Assembly (NCBI GenBank): GCA_959596515.1
Contig: CAUFXR010000054.1
Location: forward strand, 1 to 17,268
From: an uncultured Oscillospiraceae bacterium
GTDB lineage: Bacteria > Bacillota > Clostridia > Oscillospirales > Acutalibacteraceae
Direction of reading: 5' to 3'
DNA: 17,268 nucleotides
Shown here: positions 6,056-14,325 of the stretch, piece after piece
Numbering within the stretch: position 1 is the stretch's first letter
Layout: every line of letters starts with the position of its first letter
Program-made: the position numbers and the translations under genes
Notes under the pieces: model-generated
What the model saw: the letters and a program-made list of their open reading frames with translations, nothing else
The model's database searches: none
Told to the model about the DNA's origin: nothing

Positions 6056-7455
6056 AACGGCAGAAGATCACAGCCTCAGAGCTCCTGTGCGGACTCAGTT
6101 TTACCTTATGCTTTTTTGCCTTTATGCTGACGGAAGCGTTTATCAACGAGCGCTGTGCCGTGATTCTCGGAAGTAATTCCGTAAACCCCGTATATACCAT
6201 TGGGCTGGTTTGTACCGGTTTGGGTTTTCTATCGTTTTCCCTGCTGCGCCGTCTCTGCAAGAAAGAAAAATCCAGAAAAGCAGCACAGCTCATCCTTGGT
6301 GTTCTGTACCTTGGGACAGCCGCGGTTCTACTTTTTGCAGACCATCCGATTCTTTTTCTGATAAGTGCTGCCGCTGCCCTGCTGCTGACTGGTCATATCA
6401 GCGGGTGTGTGTATTACAATACCGCCATGTATTTCGCCGGGAGCCGGTATACGGGAAGAGCGATCGGCACAGGTATGGGGGCGGCGATCCTTTTGCAGTT
6501 TGTAGTACAGAATTTGATGTCGCAGTCTATCACCTTTATCATCAGCATTATTTTCAGCGTCGCGTTTGTCATGTATTTTATCATCAAAGCGCCGAAAGAT
6601 TGGATCTTGGAAAACCCCCTCCCCTATTCGTCGAGCGGCAAAAGAGACTGCACGGCAGCAATCGCCCTGATCGTCGCCGTGGTGCTTATGAGCCTTGTGG
6701 CTGGAATGATCGACAGCGTTCTGACTGCCTTTAATGCCGAAAAATCTTATTATATTTACGGCGGTGTGCGCCTGTTTTACGCGCTGGGCCTGATTCTGGC
6801 AGGATTTCTTGCGGACATCAGGGAACGGACATATCTTCCTCTTGCCACAGTGTGCGCCATTTTACTTTCTTCCGTCTGCATGTTCTTTCTCTCGGATAAA
6901 GTCAGCTATTTTGCCGGTACCGCGCTGATGTACCTGTACAGCGGCTTTTATGTGATCTTTTTCACCGTGATGTTCCTGGATTTCGCGCCTAAAAGCAGTA
7001 ACCCGGAGCTTTGGGCGGGCATGGGGCGCATCGTGCGCAGCTTTACGGTGGCGGCAGCTGTCCTGCCGGCCTTAAACATCTATGACGCAGCCGGCAATAC
7101 CGCACTAGCTGTAGGAAGCTGTCTGCTGTCCATTTTGATTCTGCTGGTATTGCTGCCGTATCTCAGCAATGCCGTCACGTCTTCCAGACAGGCAGGAAAA
7201 CGATCTTCCGGTGAGCCGGAACTTTCCCCCAAGGAACGGTTAGCGCTGTATGCGCAGCATTGTTCCTTGACGCCCCGTGAAACGGAGGTGCTGGAAAAGC
7301 TGCTGACCACCGAGGATGGCGTACAGGAAATCGCCGACGGCCTTTATATCTCCCGCCGGATGCTGCAGCGATATATCTCCTCGATTTATGAAAAGACCGA
7401 AACCAAAACACGGCTCGGTTTATTTCAAAGTTATATGAATTTTACAGTAGAATAA
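6052..7455 (+). CDS. Membrane-bound LuxR-type transcriptional regulator (12-TM, MFS-like)
   Basis: The 467-residue product has about 12 hydrophobic helices (roughly residues 8-31, 44-65, 77-96, 97-121, 136-157, 159-180, 199-227 and five more to about 390), arranged like a major-facilitator-type bundle. A polar linker follows, then a C-terminal LuxR/GerE helix-turn-helix at about 404-463, starting LTPRETEVLEKLL and carrying the recognition helix around ISRRMLQRYISSIYEK. The LuxR domain is therefore tethered to the membrane on the cytoplasmic side. This architecture is known from regulators abundant in gut Actinobacteria such as Eggerthella and also in Clostridia, where they tend to control neighbouring genes; ligand sensing by the membrane part is assumed. 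The gene overlaps the XRE-type gene by ATGA, has a GGGGGGAGG ribosome site and is closed by the terminator at 7471-7505. It is the best candidate activator of the envelope operon downstream. Confidence 0.93.
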   Translation: MKRQKITASELLCGLSFTLCFFAFMLTEAFINERCAVILGSNSVNPVYTIGLVCTGLGFLSFSLLRRLCKKEKSRKAAQLILGVLYLGTAAVLLFADHPILFLISAAAALLLTGHISGCVYYNTAMYFAGSRYTGRAIGTGMGAAILLQFVVQNLMSQSITFIISIIFSVAFVMYFIIKAPKDWILENPLPYSSSGKRDCTAAIALIVAVVLMSLVAGMIDSVLTAFNAEKSYYIYGGVRLFYALGLILAGFLADIRERTYLPLATVCAILLSSVCMFFLSDKVSYFAGTALMYLYSGFYVIFFTVMFLDFAPKSSNPELWAGMGRIVRSFTVAAAVLPALNIYDAAGNTALAVGSCLLSILILLVLLPYLSNAVTSSRQAGKRSSGEPELSPKERLALYAQHCSLTPRETEVLEKLLTTEDGVQEIADGLYISRRMLQRYISSIYEKTETKTRLGLFQSYMNFTVE

Positions 7456-7470
7456 ACTATGTCCCGGCAG

Positions 7471-7505
7471 AGCGCCGCTTTCCCTATGGGAAGCGGCGCT
7501 TTTTT
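7471..7505 (+). terminator. Intrinsic terminator of the regulator operon
   Basis: AGCGCCGCTTTCCC (7471-7484) pairs with GGGAAGCGGCGCT (7488-7500) with one bulged T and a TAT loop, followed by TTTTT. It lies 15 nt after the stop of the LuxR-type gene and separates the regulators from the envelope operon. Confidence 0.92.
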
Positions 7506-7512
7506 GCGTGTT

Positions 7513-7569
7513 TTCACAGGATGTCACACATGTGAACCCCCATTTTCCAAGAACGGCGCACATGTGAAC
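7513..7569. promoter_or_regulatory. Paired CACATGTGAAC sites (candidate LuxR-type operators)
   Basis: The 11-bp word CACATGTGAAC occurs at 7527-7537 and again at 7559-7569, 32 bp apart (three helical turns). Its CACATGTG core is a perfect palindrome. A further inverted half site TTCACA lies at 7513-7518, making TTCACA-N12-TGTGAA with 7531-7536. The pair sits between the regulator terminator and the solute-binding protein gene, where activator sites would be expected. Confidence 0.6.
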
Positions 7570-7592
7570 TGCAAAAGGATCGAATTTATAGG

Positions 7593-7604
7593 TATCATGA
7601 TAAT
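7593..7604 (+). promoter_or_regulatory. Possible -10 region of the envelope operon
   Basis: TATCAT (7593-7598) or GATAAT (7599-7604) could serve as -10 boxes; no -35 box is visible 17 bp upstream of either. With TATCAT the downstream CACATGTG core is centred about 42 bp before the start point, a position typical of LuxR-type activation. The missing -35 fits an activator-dependent promoter. Confidence 0.35.
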
Positions 7605-7634
7605 GACCTGATGTTCTATACGGAGGAGATCAAG

Positions 7635-8681
7635 ATGTTAAAAAAAATAATAGCAATCGTATTGGTTGTCTCTATGGTTCTTTCCCTTGCGGCCTGCGGC
7701 AGTAAGACCGATTCTGTTGAAACAGACTCGAGCCAGAACAGCGCAGCCGAATCTTCTGAAGGCATACCGCCAAGTCATCCGGAGCCGGAACCCGAACCAG
7801 ATCCGAAGGCCACGCCTGAGTACCATTCCACCGAGGCGGTACAGGAACGTGGCGTGCTGACCGTAGGGGTAAGAGGCAACTCGAAAACCAGCTATGTCAT
7901 ACCGGATGATCCGGAGAAATACGGAGTGCTTGCGGGCACCCGGGGCGGAAACGTGCCGGAGATATGCCGCCGCATCGCGGAAGAGTTGGGCGTAGAGGTG
8001 GAATTCGTGGAATATGACACGGTAGAAGCCCAGCTGCAGGCGGTAGCGGATGGGGATGTGGATTTTGCCGCGGATAACTTTACGATCACCGAGGAACGCC
8101 TCGCCCTTTACGAAATGACCGATGATTTTAACATAACAGAAATCGAAGGAGATGAGGTCTTTTTAAGCACTGACCCACAGCCGTGGCTGCCGCCGGAAGA
8201 GAAAACGGATTCCGGCAGTGATTCAGAGCCGGTCCAGGAAACGCCCGTCGAGCCGGAGCCCAGAGAGATGATACAAAGCGAGGAGGAGCTCGCCCACGCC
8301 CGCATTGCCGTAGTCAAGGGCACAGTACAGACAGCCAACACCGCCAAACAGTACCCTGAGGCGGAGCTTCACGAGCTGGCCGACAACCAGGCGATCCTCG
8401 AAGCACTGATTTCCGGAGAGGTGGATGCCGGTGTATTCTCTATGTTCGACCGAGCGTTTGGGGATCAAATCGTGCAGGCTATTGTCGATGGGAATGTCGC
8501 GCAGTGCGGCTATAAGGTGGTAACGCCGGATTTCCGCAGTTACGGACTGATTCTGATGAAGGAAAACGAAAAGCTCTGTCAATCCATCAACGAAATCATT
8601 GCCGGCCTTAAGGAGAGCGGATGGCTGCTGGAATGTTACAATGCCGAGGCGGTGAAAGCAGCGGAGCGGGGAATCGTTTGA
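7635..8681 (+). CDS. Family-3 solute-binding lipoprotein (amino-acid type), orphan
   Basis: From the ATG at 7635 the product has 348 residues: a lipoprotein signal peptide with lipobox LAAC (C21), an acidic/proline-rich linker including PEPEPEPDP (49-57), then the two lobes of an extracellular solute-binding protein family 3 domain (PF00497 type) at about 72-342. Recognisable parts are GVLTVGVRGNS (73-83), FAADNFTITEERL (144-156) and, in lobe 2, AVVKGT (225-230) and LISGEVDAGV (258-267). An unusual insert of about 30 charged and proline-rich residues (182-212) lies at the lobe crossover. Such proteins normally deliver polar amino acids to an ABC permease, but no permease or ATPase gene is here, so a sensory or scavenging role is possible. 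GGAGGAG at 7622-7628 sets the start over the upstream in-frame ATG at 7611. First gene of the envelope operon. Confidence 0.88.
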   Translation: MLKKIIAIVLVVSMVLSLAACGSKTDSVETDSSQNSAAESSEGIPPSHPEPEPEPDPKATPEYHSTEAVQERGVLTVGVRGNSKTSYVIPDDPEKYGVLAGTRGGNVPEICRRIAEELGVEVEFVEYDTVEAQLQAVADGDVDFAADNFTITEERLALYEMTDDFNITEIEGDEVFLSTDPQPWLPPEEKTDSGSDSEPVQETPVEPEPREMIQSEEELAHARIAVVKGTVQTANTAKQYPEAELHELADNQAILEALISGEVDAGVFSMFDRAFGDQIVQAIVDGNVAQCGYKVVTPDFRSYGLILMKENEKLCQSINEIIAGLKESGWLLECYNAEAVKAAERGIV

Positions 8682-8804
8682 GCGGAACCCGTACCGGACA
8701 CGCGGCGGCTTTGCTGCGGAAGTTTACACTTTCTTTTACTTCATGCCGGGCCCGAGGGTTGACGCACCCGAGAACACCTCCGGCGCGAAAAGAGGAGGAT
8801 TATC
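8682..8804 (+). promoter_or_regulatory. Gap before the WG-repeat gene; ribosome site selects a TTG start
   Basis: This 123-bp spacer shows no clear terminator or promoter, so read-through from the solute-binding protein gene is likely. AGAGGAGG at 8791-8798 lies 6 nt before TTG at 8805, which must be the start codon because a lipoprotein signal peptide begins there. Confidence 0.6.
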
Positions 8805-10502
8805 TTGAAAAAAGCACTTTCGATTTTACTGGTATTTTGCATTTTCTGCCTTGCCGGCTGCCAAAAGGCGGGAGAGCCGTCGGAATCCCAGCCAACCCCC
8901 AACGGCGGCGGCACGCAAAATGTGGCTTTTGATGACACCGAATGGGCGGTCTACGATGGGTACGGCGTCACATTGGAATATCCTTCCACATGGAACCTGT
9001 ACTGTTACGCCGAGACGGCGTCTGCCGCCAATTATTCCGTACTGATGGTAAACGAGGCTGAAGATATCTTCCTTCGCTGCTATGTAACCGAAAGCGACCC
9101 TCTGCCGGTCACGATTCTCTCGCCTTCCGGCAATGCGGAGGCAGAGCTTTTCTATGAGCATGTGCTGGAAACGGCGTCCCGGGCGGTTGATTTTCCAAGC
9201 GTGGACCCGGCTGCGGCAATGGAGGGCGACGAGGCTGTGATCGAGTTCATGACAGCCCTTGAGGAGTACAATTCCGATCCCAAAAGCCCCCTGCCTGAGT
9301 ATACCGGAGAGCTGCCCCAGGGGCAGTCCGGCACAATAGATACCGTGCAGCTGTCCGACGACGGTTCTCTTGCGTCCGTTCAGGATGCGGATACGGGACT
9401 GTTTGGATATATTGACAAAACAGGCGGCTGGTGCATCGAGCCGCAGTTCCAGAGAGCCTACGGATTTTCCGAAGGCCGCGCAATGGTGCAGCTTGAGGAC
9501 GACAGCTGGGCCTATATCGACCGCACAGGCGCGCTTGTTATCCCGGAAGTCCGCGACAGCGACGGGAGCACCTATCCGCTGAAAAGCTCCGTGAAGTTCC
9601 GGGAAGGCATTGCGGCCGTGGAACTGGAGACGGGAACCGACTATGATAAAATCTACATCGACGTAAGCGGCAATGTCCTGTTCAACGCGGGGGGCCTGCC
9701 CAAGGTTCCCGGCGTGGGATACGCCAGCACCTACTTCTTTGGGTTTGCGTCCAATTTCACCAACGGTAAGGCGGTGGCCGCCCGCAGGGTCAATGAGAGC
9801 ACGGACGCACAGATGGACATCGAGGACACGCCGGTCATTATCGACACGAACGGCAACATCCTGGCCACGATTCCGAAGGAATACTATGCGGACAAAAACG
9901 GCTTTGACCCAAACATGATGGTAAAGATCAAGCCCGGCGGGCCGTTCCACGGTGAGGATCTCTACGGTCTGTGCGACGAGAACGGAAACGTGGTCGTGCC
10001 CTGTGAGTACCTCTATCTCGCGTACTGCGAAAACGGCTGGTATCTGGCACAGAATCTGGACGGCGCCTACGGCTTTATCGACAAGGGCGGAAATGTCGTG
10101 ATCGACTTCGAGTTCGAGAGCGCAATGCAATTCAGCTGCGGACTGGCTCCGGTTCAGCTCGGCGGGCTGTGGGGCTTTATCAACGAGGAAGGCGAAGTGG
10201 TGATCGAGCCGACCTATATCACCGCCAGTGCGGCCACGATGGGCGCGGATCCGTATCTCGGCATCTGCACCTTCTGGGAGGGCGTCGGCAAGGTAAAGGA
10301 CGGAGACAGATGGATCCTCATTGATACCCAGTGGAATGTGGTCGTGGACGATCCGGGGATCAGTGGCTTTTACTCCTGCGGAAACGGGCTGATCGCTTAC
10401 CAGGATGCGGAAAGCGGATTATGGGGTTACATGACAACCGATGGAAAAATAGCCATAGAAGCACGATTTCTCTCGCCGGATATTTTCTTCCCGGCGGACT
10501 GA
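8805..10502 (+). CDS. WG-repeat lipoprotein
   Basis: The 565-residue product starts with TTG. Its N-terminus is a lipoprotein signal peptide with lipobox LAGC (C19) and a short S/P/G-rich linker. Residues of about 30-165 form a globular part with no family I can name. From about 195 to the end there are WG-type repeats (PF14903-like): GLFGYIDKTGGWCIEP, SWAYIDRTGALVIP, LYGLCDENGNVVVP, AYGFIDKGGNVVID, LWGFINEEGEVVIEP and LWGYMTTDGKIAIEA, each with aromatic/Gly, a D/N-x-x-G turn and a following beta strand. Such repeats form beta-rich, probably propeller or solenoid, surfaces of unknown binding function. The protein should be anchored on the outer face of the membrane. It shares direction, and probably the transcript, with the lipoprotein genes on both sides. 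Confidence 0.9.
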   Translation: MKKALSILLVFCIFCLAGCQKAGEPSESQPTPNGGGTQNVAFDDTEWAVYDGYGVTLEYPSTWNLYCYAETASAANYSVLMVNEAEDIFLRCYVTESDPLPVTILSPSGNAEAELFYEHVLETASRAVDFPSVDPAAAMEGDEAVIEFMTALEEYNSDPKSPLPEYTGELPQGQSGTIDTVQLSDDGSLASVQDADTGLFGYIDKTGGWCIEPQFQRAYGFSEGRAMVQLEDDSWAYIDRTGALVIPEVRDSDGSTYPLKSSVKFREGIAAVELETGTDYDKIYIDVSGNVLFNAGGLPKVPGVGYASTYFFGFASNFTNGKAVAARRVNESTDAQMDIEDTPVIIDTNGNILATIPKEYYADKNGFDPNMMVKIKPGGPFHGEDLYGLCDENGNVVVPCEYLYLAYCENGWYLAQNLDGAYGFIDKGGNVVIDFEFESAMQFSCGLAPVQLGGLWGFINEEGEVVIEPTYITASAATMGADPYLGICTFWEGVGKVKDGDRWILIDTQWNVVVDDPGISGFYSCGNGLIAYQDAESGLWGYMTTDGKIAIEARFLSPDIFFPAD

Positions 10503-10593
10503 AGCGTGTCTTACCAATTCTCAAAGATCTGCCATAAATTCCGGCCCAAATCAGAATCAATAAAAATATCAATAAAAAACGGAGGGATAACTG

Positions 10594-11283
10594 ATGATAA
10601 AAAAACAATTGGCGATGCTGCTGGCATGTTTGATGCTCTTTACCCTAGCCGCCTGCGGAGGGGATCCCCCGGCAGTACAAAACGAGGAGACTTCCCAGAC
10701 GACTGACAGCGTTCAGGAAAGCATAGCGGCACCTCAGGAAGAGGAGAAGGATGAGGAAAGCGCTCCGTCCTTCCCAGTCCCCACCCAGGCGGATCCGCCC
10801 GCCGTATACAGCGGGATCAACATGGTCAATCTCGTGCCGGAGGGCTGCACCGAAGTGGTATACGATGAAGGCGTGTACATATTCAAGATGTCGTCAATGC
10901 CTACGGGAGAAACACTGGTGAACTTTATCAATGAGCTGCTGATCCCGGAGATTCAGGCGTGTTCCGATACCGGGACCTGCCTTGTAAGGGATCCTTCCGG
11001 CAATGATGTTCTGGGGCTTGATCAGGGGGTTACGCCCTACCGCGCCTTTGATTCCTTCGGTTACAGGGTCTCGGACAGCGGCACGGAGTACGCATCTTGG
11101 CTCATAGGCGGCGAGCAGTTTGCCAATGAAAAGCAGCTGAGCGAAGACATGAAACTGCTGGATGTCCGGTATGTGTACGACGGCGTGCTCTATGACGCGA
11201 TTACACGGGTAAGAGAAGAAGAACAGGCGATCAGCGTGACGCCCTTTGAAGAACCCAATCAGAAGTTTGAAATTGTGGAGTAA
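10594..11283 (+). CDS. Lipoprotein of unknown family
   Basis: The 229-residue product has a lipoprotein signal peptide with lipobox LAAC (C21), followed by an acidic, Glu/Ser/Gln-rich linker to about residue 70 and a compact domain to the end. The compact domain begins near YSGINMVNLVPEG and contains the only later cysteines, in the pair ACSDTGTC. I do not recognise the family. GGAGGG about 9 nt before the ATG at 10594 supports the start. The 91-bp gap before it is AT-rich with a repeated ATCAATAAAA word and no clear terminator. The gene sits 24 nt before the 113-residue protein gene. Confidence 0.85.
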   Translation: MIKKQLAMLLACLMLFTLAACGGDPPAVQNEETSQTTDSVQESIAAPQEEEKDEESAPSFPVPTQADPPAVYSGINMVNLVPEGCTEVVYDEGVYIFKMSSMPTGETLVNFINELLIPEIQACSDTGTCLVRDPSGNDVLGLDQGVTPYRAFDSFGYRVSDSGTEYASWLIGGEQFANEKQLSEDMKLLDVRYVYDGVLYDAITRVREEEQAISVTPFEEPNQKFEIVE

Positions 11284-11293
11284 TAAACTCAAA

Positions 11294-11304
11294 AAGGAGG
11301 TGAT
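11294..11304 (+). promoter_or_regulatory. Extended Shine-Dalgarno sequence
   Basis: AAGGAGGTGAT is complementary to the 3' end of 16S rRNA over its full length and lies just before the ATG at 11308 (AGGAGG ends 7 nt before it). This is the strongest ribosome site in the window and suggests high translation of the small protein and its coupled partner. Confidence 0.85.
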
Positions 11305-11307
11305 ATC

Positions 11308-11649
11308 ATGAGAGCGGTTCGGCGGAACCTGCCGTACACCAGGCAGCTGGTGCTGTATGCGCTTTACGATGTTCTGGATTCGGAAAAAAGCGAATATGAC
11401 AAAACGGAAAACGGAGACATCGCCGCCGGAGTAACCGTTTACGGAAACAGAAGCGGATTTGTGCTGTCTGTATCCGAACAGCCGCCGGTCACCGTCCTGA
11501 CGGTGGAGATCAGAGATCCCTGTGAAGGGCTTTCCCGGCAGGGAGAACAGCGTGCAGTGGACTATCTGGCAGACCGGGTAGAACAGCTGCTGGAAAACGA
11601 GCTGAAATTATCAGCTCTGATAAAAATAAGAGGAGGAAACCCAGCATGA
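11308..11649 (+). CDS. Small cytoplasmic protein of unknown function (113 aa)
   Basis: The product is 113 residues with no signal peptide or membrane segment. It begins with a basic N-terminus (RAVRRNLPYTRQ), has a central beta-rich part (AGVTVYGNRSGFVLSV, then VTVLTVEI) and ends with a helical segment rich in Leu and Glu (YLADRVEQLLENELKL). I do not recognise the family. It has the extended ribosome site at 11294-11304, and its stop overlaps the next start by 4 nt (ATGA), so it is translated with the large surface protein. It is the only clearly cytoplasmic product of the envelope operon and could be an assembly, folding or regulatory partner of the surface protein; this is inference. Confidence 0.8.
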   Translation: MRAVRRNLPYTRQLVLYALYDVLDSEKSEYDKTENGDIAAGVTVYGNRSGFVLSVSEQPPVTVLTVEIRDPCEGLSRQGEQRAVDYLADRVEQLLENELKLSALIKIRGGNPA

Positions 11650-14312
11650 ACACAAAAGCAAGAAAAACAGGAGCAAGGCTCGGGGCGTTGCTGCTCAGCT
11701 TGTGTATGATTATGGGGCTGATGCCCATGACCGCGAACGCGGAAGGGACAGACCCTTTTATCTTCGGGTATCAGGCCGGCGCCGAGCGGATCATAAGCGT
11801 CAGCACCGCAGATCAGTCTGACTATACCCAAATCGCCGATTATGATGGCATGTTACTAGGACTGGAGATGATAAACGGAACCATCTACGGTCTGAGCAGC
11901 AATCAGTATTCTTCAGCTTCAAAGCTGGTGATTCTGAATCCTGACTTTACCCTCAAAGAGACAGTCGGCGATAGTTGGAGCGACATTTTGCTCGTGGATA
12001 CAACAGTGCAAAACGGCACCCTGTGGGGGACCTACAATGAATCCCAATACGAGTATGTTTTTGATGGCAAAGAATTTGTGGTGACCTTCAAGAGCGGCAC
12101 ATCCTACCTGATCCCCGTGGATCTTACCACAGGCCAACCGGATTACAGCCGGAAAGGCGAAGTCACCGGCCTGCCTAGCCGGGAGATTATCTACACCATC
12201 GCCTGCAACGCAGACGGTCAAATGTATGCCATTGTGGCTGACGGCGGGGATAACGGCGGCGTTGCCACACTGTATACCATCGATACCACCAGCTTTGTAG
12301 CGACCAGAGTGGGCAGTACGGATGTGATCACCAATTATATCTCCAGCAGCACCTTCGCACCAGATGGTACCCTCTATTGGGCAGAGAACAATGTCGGCAA
12401 GCTATACAAGGTAAATACCAGCAACGGAACGGTAACGGCGGTGTCCAGCGGCACCATTGGCGGCAATGCGAGTACCCTCAACGCTATAATGATCCCTAGC
12501 AACGGCAATACGGTAGCATATGTCGATTTTACTGTTAAAGGCGAAGAAGGATCTATCAATATGAGCGGCCAAACGGTTACTGGCCTGCAGGAAGTCACAG
12601 CCGGAAGTGACCTCGCGCTGACCTTCATCCCCGGCTACAACAACAGGGTCAAAGAGGTGAGGGTAAATGGGGAAAAACAGGAATTTACAGGAAATACTTT
12701 TTCCCTTGCCGATGTAGAACCTTGGTGCAATGGCATACAGACTGTGGAGGTGACGTTCCAGTCAAAAAACATCCGTATCACCTCAAAAGACGATGAGTTG
12801 CCGTACCTTGGTAAGGACACTTTGACCTATCATCCGACCTTTGAAGCCGCTCTCTATTTCAACGTGGAAAACGGTCCTGTCCGACAAACAGCGGGTGTGT
12901 CAAACTATCAGATCTCCATCGAGAAGAACGGAGAACCCATCGATAAAGCAGATCTTGTCCCTGGCACCTATGACATTCATGTCACCAGAGAAGCAGACGA
13001 GGATTGGAATGCGTTGGATACTGTTTTGAAGGACGGCCTTGTCATCTGCCGATATACCTACTTTCCGCTGTGGTATGATCTGGAAATAACGGCACATCCG
13101 GGGGACACCCTAGCGGATATCCAAAAGCCCGACTATCTCGTCAGTTCGCTGGACGGCAAGCAGATCCCGGGCACCTTCTACTGGATTGATGAAGAAAGCA
13201 TCCCCGTTGGCGATCTCGGAGACAAAACGGGCTTTACCTTCCGCTTTATACCGGATCTGCCCCTGTCGGCAGAACTCAGCACCTTCTACGACTTCTCCGG
13301 TATGCCGAAGAACGGCTATGCCTATGCCGATCCAAATTATCCCTTCACTGCCTATGTGAAAGTGGTAGAGGATGGAACTTCCGCCGCCGATCCTATCTCC
13401 CTGCCGGTGCGGGTCCTGGAGGAAGGCGATGTGGACTATTCTCCGGCTCCGGAGCTTTCCGCCACCTTTACTCCAGATACCACGGTGCCGGTGGGCGAAT
13501 TTAACCAGTGGCAGGGACTTGCCATCGACTACTATAATCCCATGGTAGAAACGGAATGGTATGAGCCGGTAAGCGAGGGCTATGATATCCAGGCGGAGTA
13601 CACCGTATCCATTCCCCTCACTGACTACGAGGGTGAAACCCTCAGCGGAACCCTGACCCTTCCTCTGCCCCAAGGGTATGACGGCGCGACTGCCCGCATC
13701 AAAGGCGGCGCTGCGGCCAGCAGCTATACGGCGGATACCGTCAGCTTCCCGGTCACACTGGACGTATCCTACGGAACAGCCGAGGTGTTCGGATTGTTGA
13801 TCGAATACAAGGAGGCACAGGAGCCGGTTGTACCTGATGCTCCTGTTATCATCGCCGGAGCCAACGGCACATGGCAGCAGGGAAGCAAAGATGGACTGTC
13901 CTTTACCTCCAACGCAGAATTTGCTGATTTCATCAAGGTTCAGGTGGACGGCAAAGACCTTGCGGCTTCCAATTACACCATGAAAGAAGGCAGCACCATC
14001 GTCACCCTGAATGCCGATTATCTGAACACCCTGTCCGTGGATAAACATACCCTCTCCATTGTCTCCGCAAACGGCAGCGCCTCCACGGAATTTACCATCA
14101 CGGCGGCCCAGGCCGGCGGCAATGACGAGACCGATGGGAACCAGACCGGCGGTGACACCACGCCGCAGGAACCGGACAAGAACGAAGGAAACACAACCAG
14201 CCCGCAAACCGGAGACGGCAGTAATATCCTGTGGATTGCGTTGCTTCTTACTTCGGGAGCAGGCGTAACCACTGGGACAATTCTCAACCAGAAGCGCCGC
14301 CGTGTAAGATAA
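11646..14312 (+). CDS. Large sortase-anchored surface protein with propeller-like N-terminus
   Basis: The 888-residue product has a signal peptide with probable cleavage after MTANA (residue 32). Residues of about 36-300 contain repeated beta motifs such as DGMLLGLEMINGTIYGL, ADGQMYAIV and SSTFAPDGTLYWAEN, which suggest a beta-propeller. Central beta-rich domains follow to about 720. At about 728-823 is a beta-sandwich module starting near APVIIAGANGTWQQGS and containing FIKVQVDGKDL and GSTIVTLNADYL; this type is common in clostridial surface proteins. A D/N/G/T/E-rich spacer leads to SPQTGD (852-857), a hydrophobic helix and the tail QKRRRVR: a cell-wall sorting signal with S in place of L in LPXTG, like the (S/P)PXTG motifs used by Clostridioides difficile sortase. 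No sortase gene is in the window. The start overlaps the preceding stop (ATGA) with AGAGGAGG upstream. Ligand unknown; adhesion or substrate binding is plausible. Confidence 0.9.
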   Translation: MNTKARKTGARLGALLLSLCMIMGLMPMTANAEGTDPFIFGYQAGAERIISVSTADQSDYTQIADYDGMLLGLEMINGTIYGLSSNQYSSASKLVILNPDFTLKETVGDSWSDILLVDTTVQNGTLWGTYNESQYEYVFDGKEFVVTFKSGTSYLIPVDLTTGQPDYSRKGEVTGLPSREIIYTIACNADGQMYAIVADGGDNGGVATLYTIDTTSFVATRVGSTDVITNYISSSTFAPDGTLYWAENNVGKLYKVNTSNGTVTAVSSGTIGGNASTLNAIMIPSNGNTVAYVDFTVKGEEGSINMSGQTVTGLQEVTAGSDLALTFIPGYNNRVKEVRVNGEKQEFTGNTFSLADVEPWCNGIQTVEVTFQSKNIRITSKDDELPYLGKDTLTYHPTFEAALYFNVENGPVRQTAGVSNYQISIEKNGEPIDKADLVPGTYDIHVTREADEDWNALDTVLKDGLVICRYTYFPLWYDLEITAHPGDTLADIQKPDYLVSSLDGKQIPGTFYWIDEESIPVGDLGDKTGFTFRFIPDLPLSAELSTFYDFSGMPKNGYAYADPNYPFTAYVKVVEDGTSAADPISLPVRVLEEGDVDYSPAPELSATFTPDTTVPVGEFNQWQGLAIDYYNPMVETEWYEPVSEGYDIQAEYTVSIPLTDYEGETLSGTLTLPLPQGYDGATARIKGGAAASSYTADTVSFPVTLDVSYGTAEVFGLLIEYKEAQEPVVPDAPVIIAGANGTWQQGSKDGLSFTSNAEFADFIKVQVDGKDLAASNYTMKEGSTIVTLNADYLNTLSVDKHTLSIVSANGSASTEFTITAAQAGGNDETDGNQTGGDTTPQEPDKNEGNTTSPQTGDGSNILWIALLLTSGAGVTTGTILNQKRRRVR

Positions 14313-14325
14313 ATAAAATAGCTCA

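Noticed and set aside
8826..10130. 434-codon frame on the minus strand
   Set aside because: It lies wholly antisense to the WG-repeat lipoprotein, which has a signal peptide, ribosome site and repeats; the antisense translation shows no domain.
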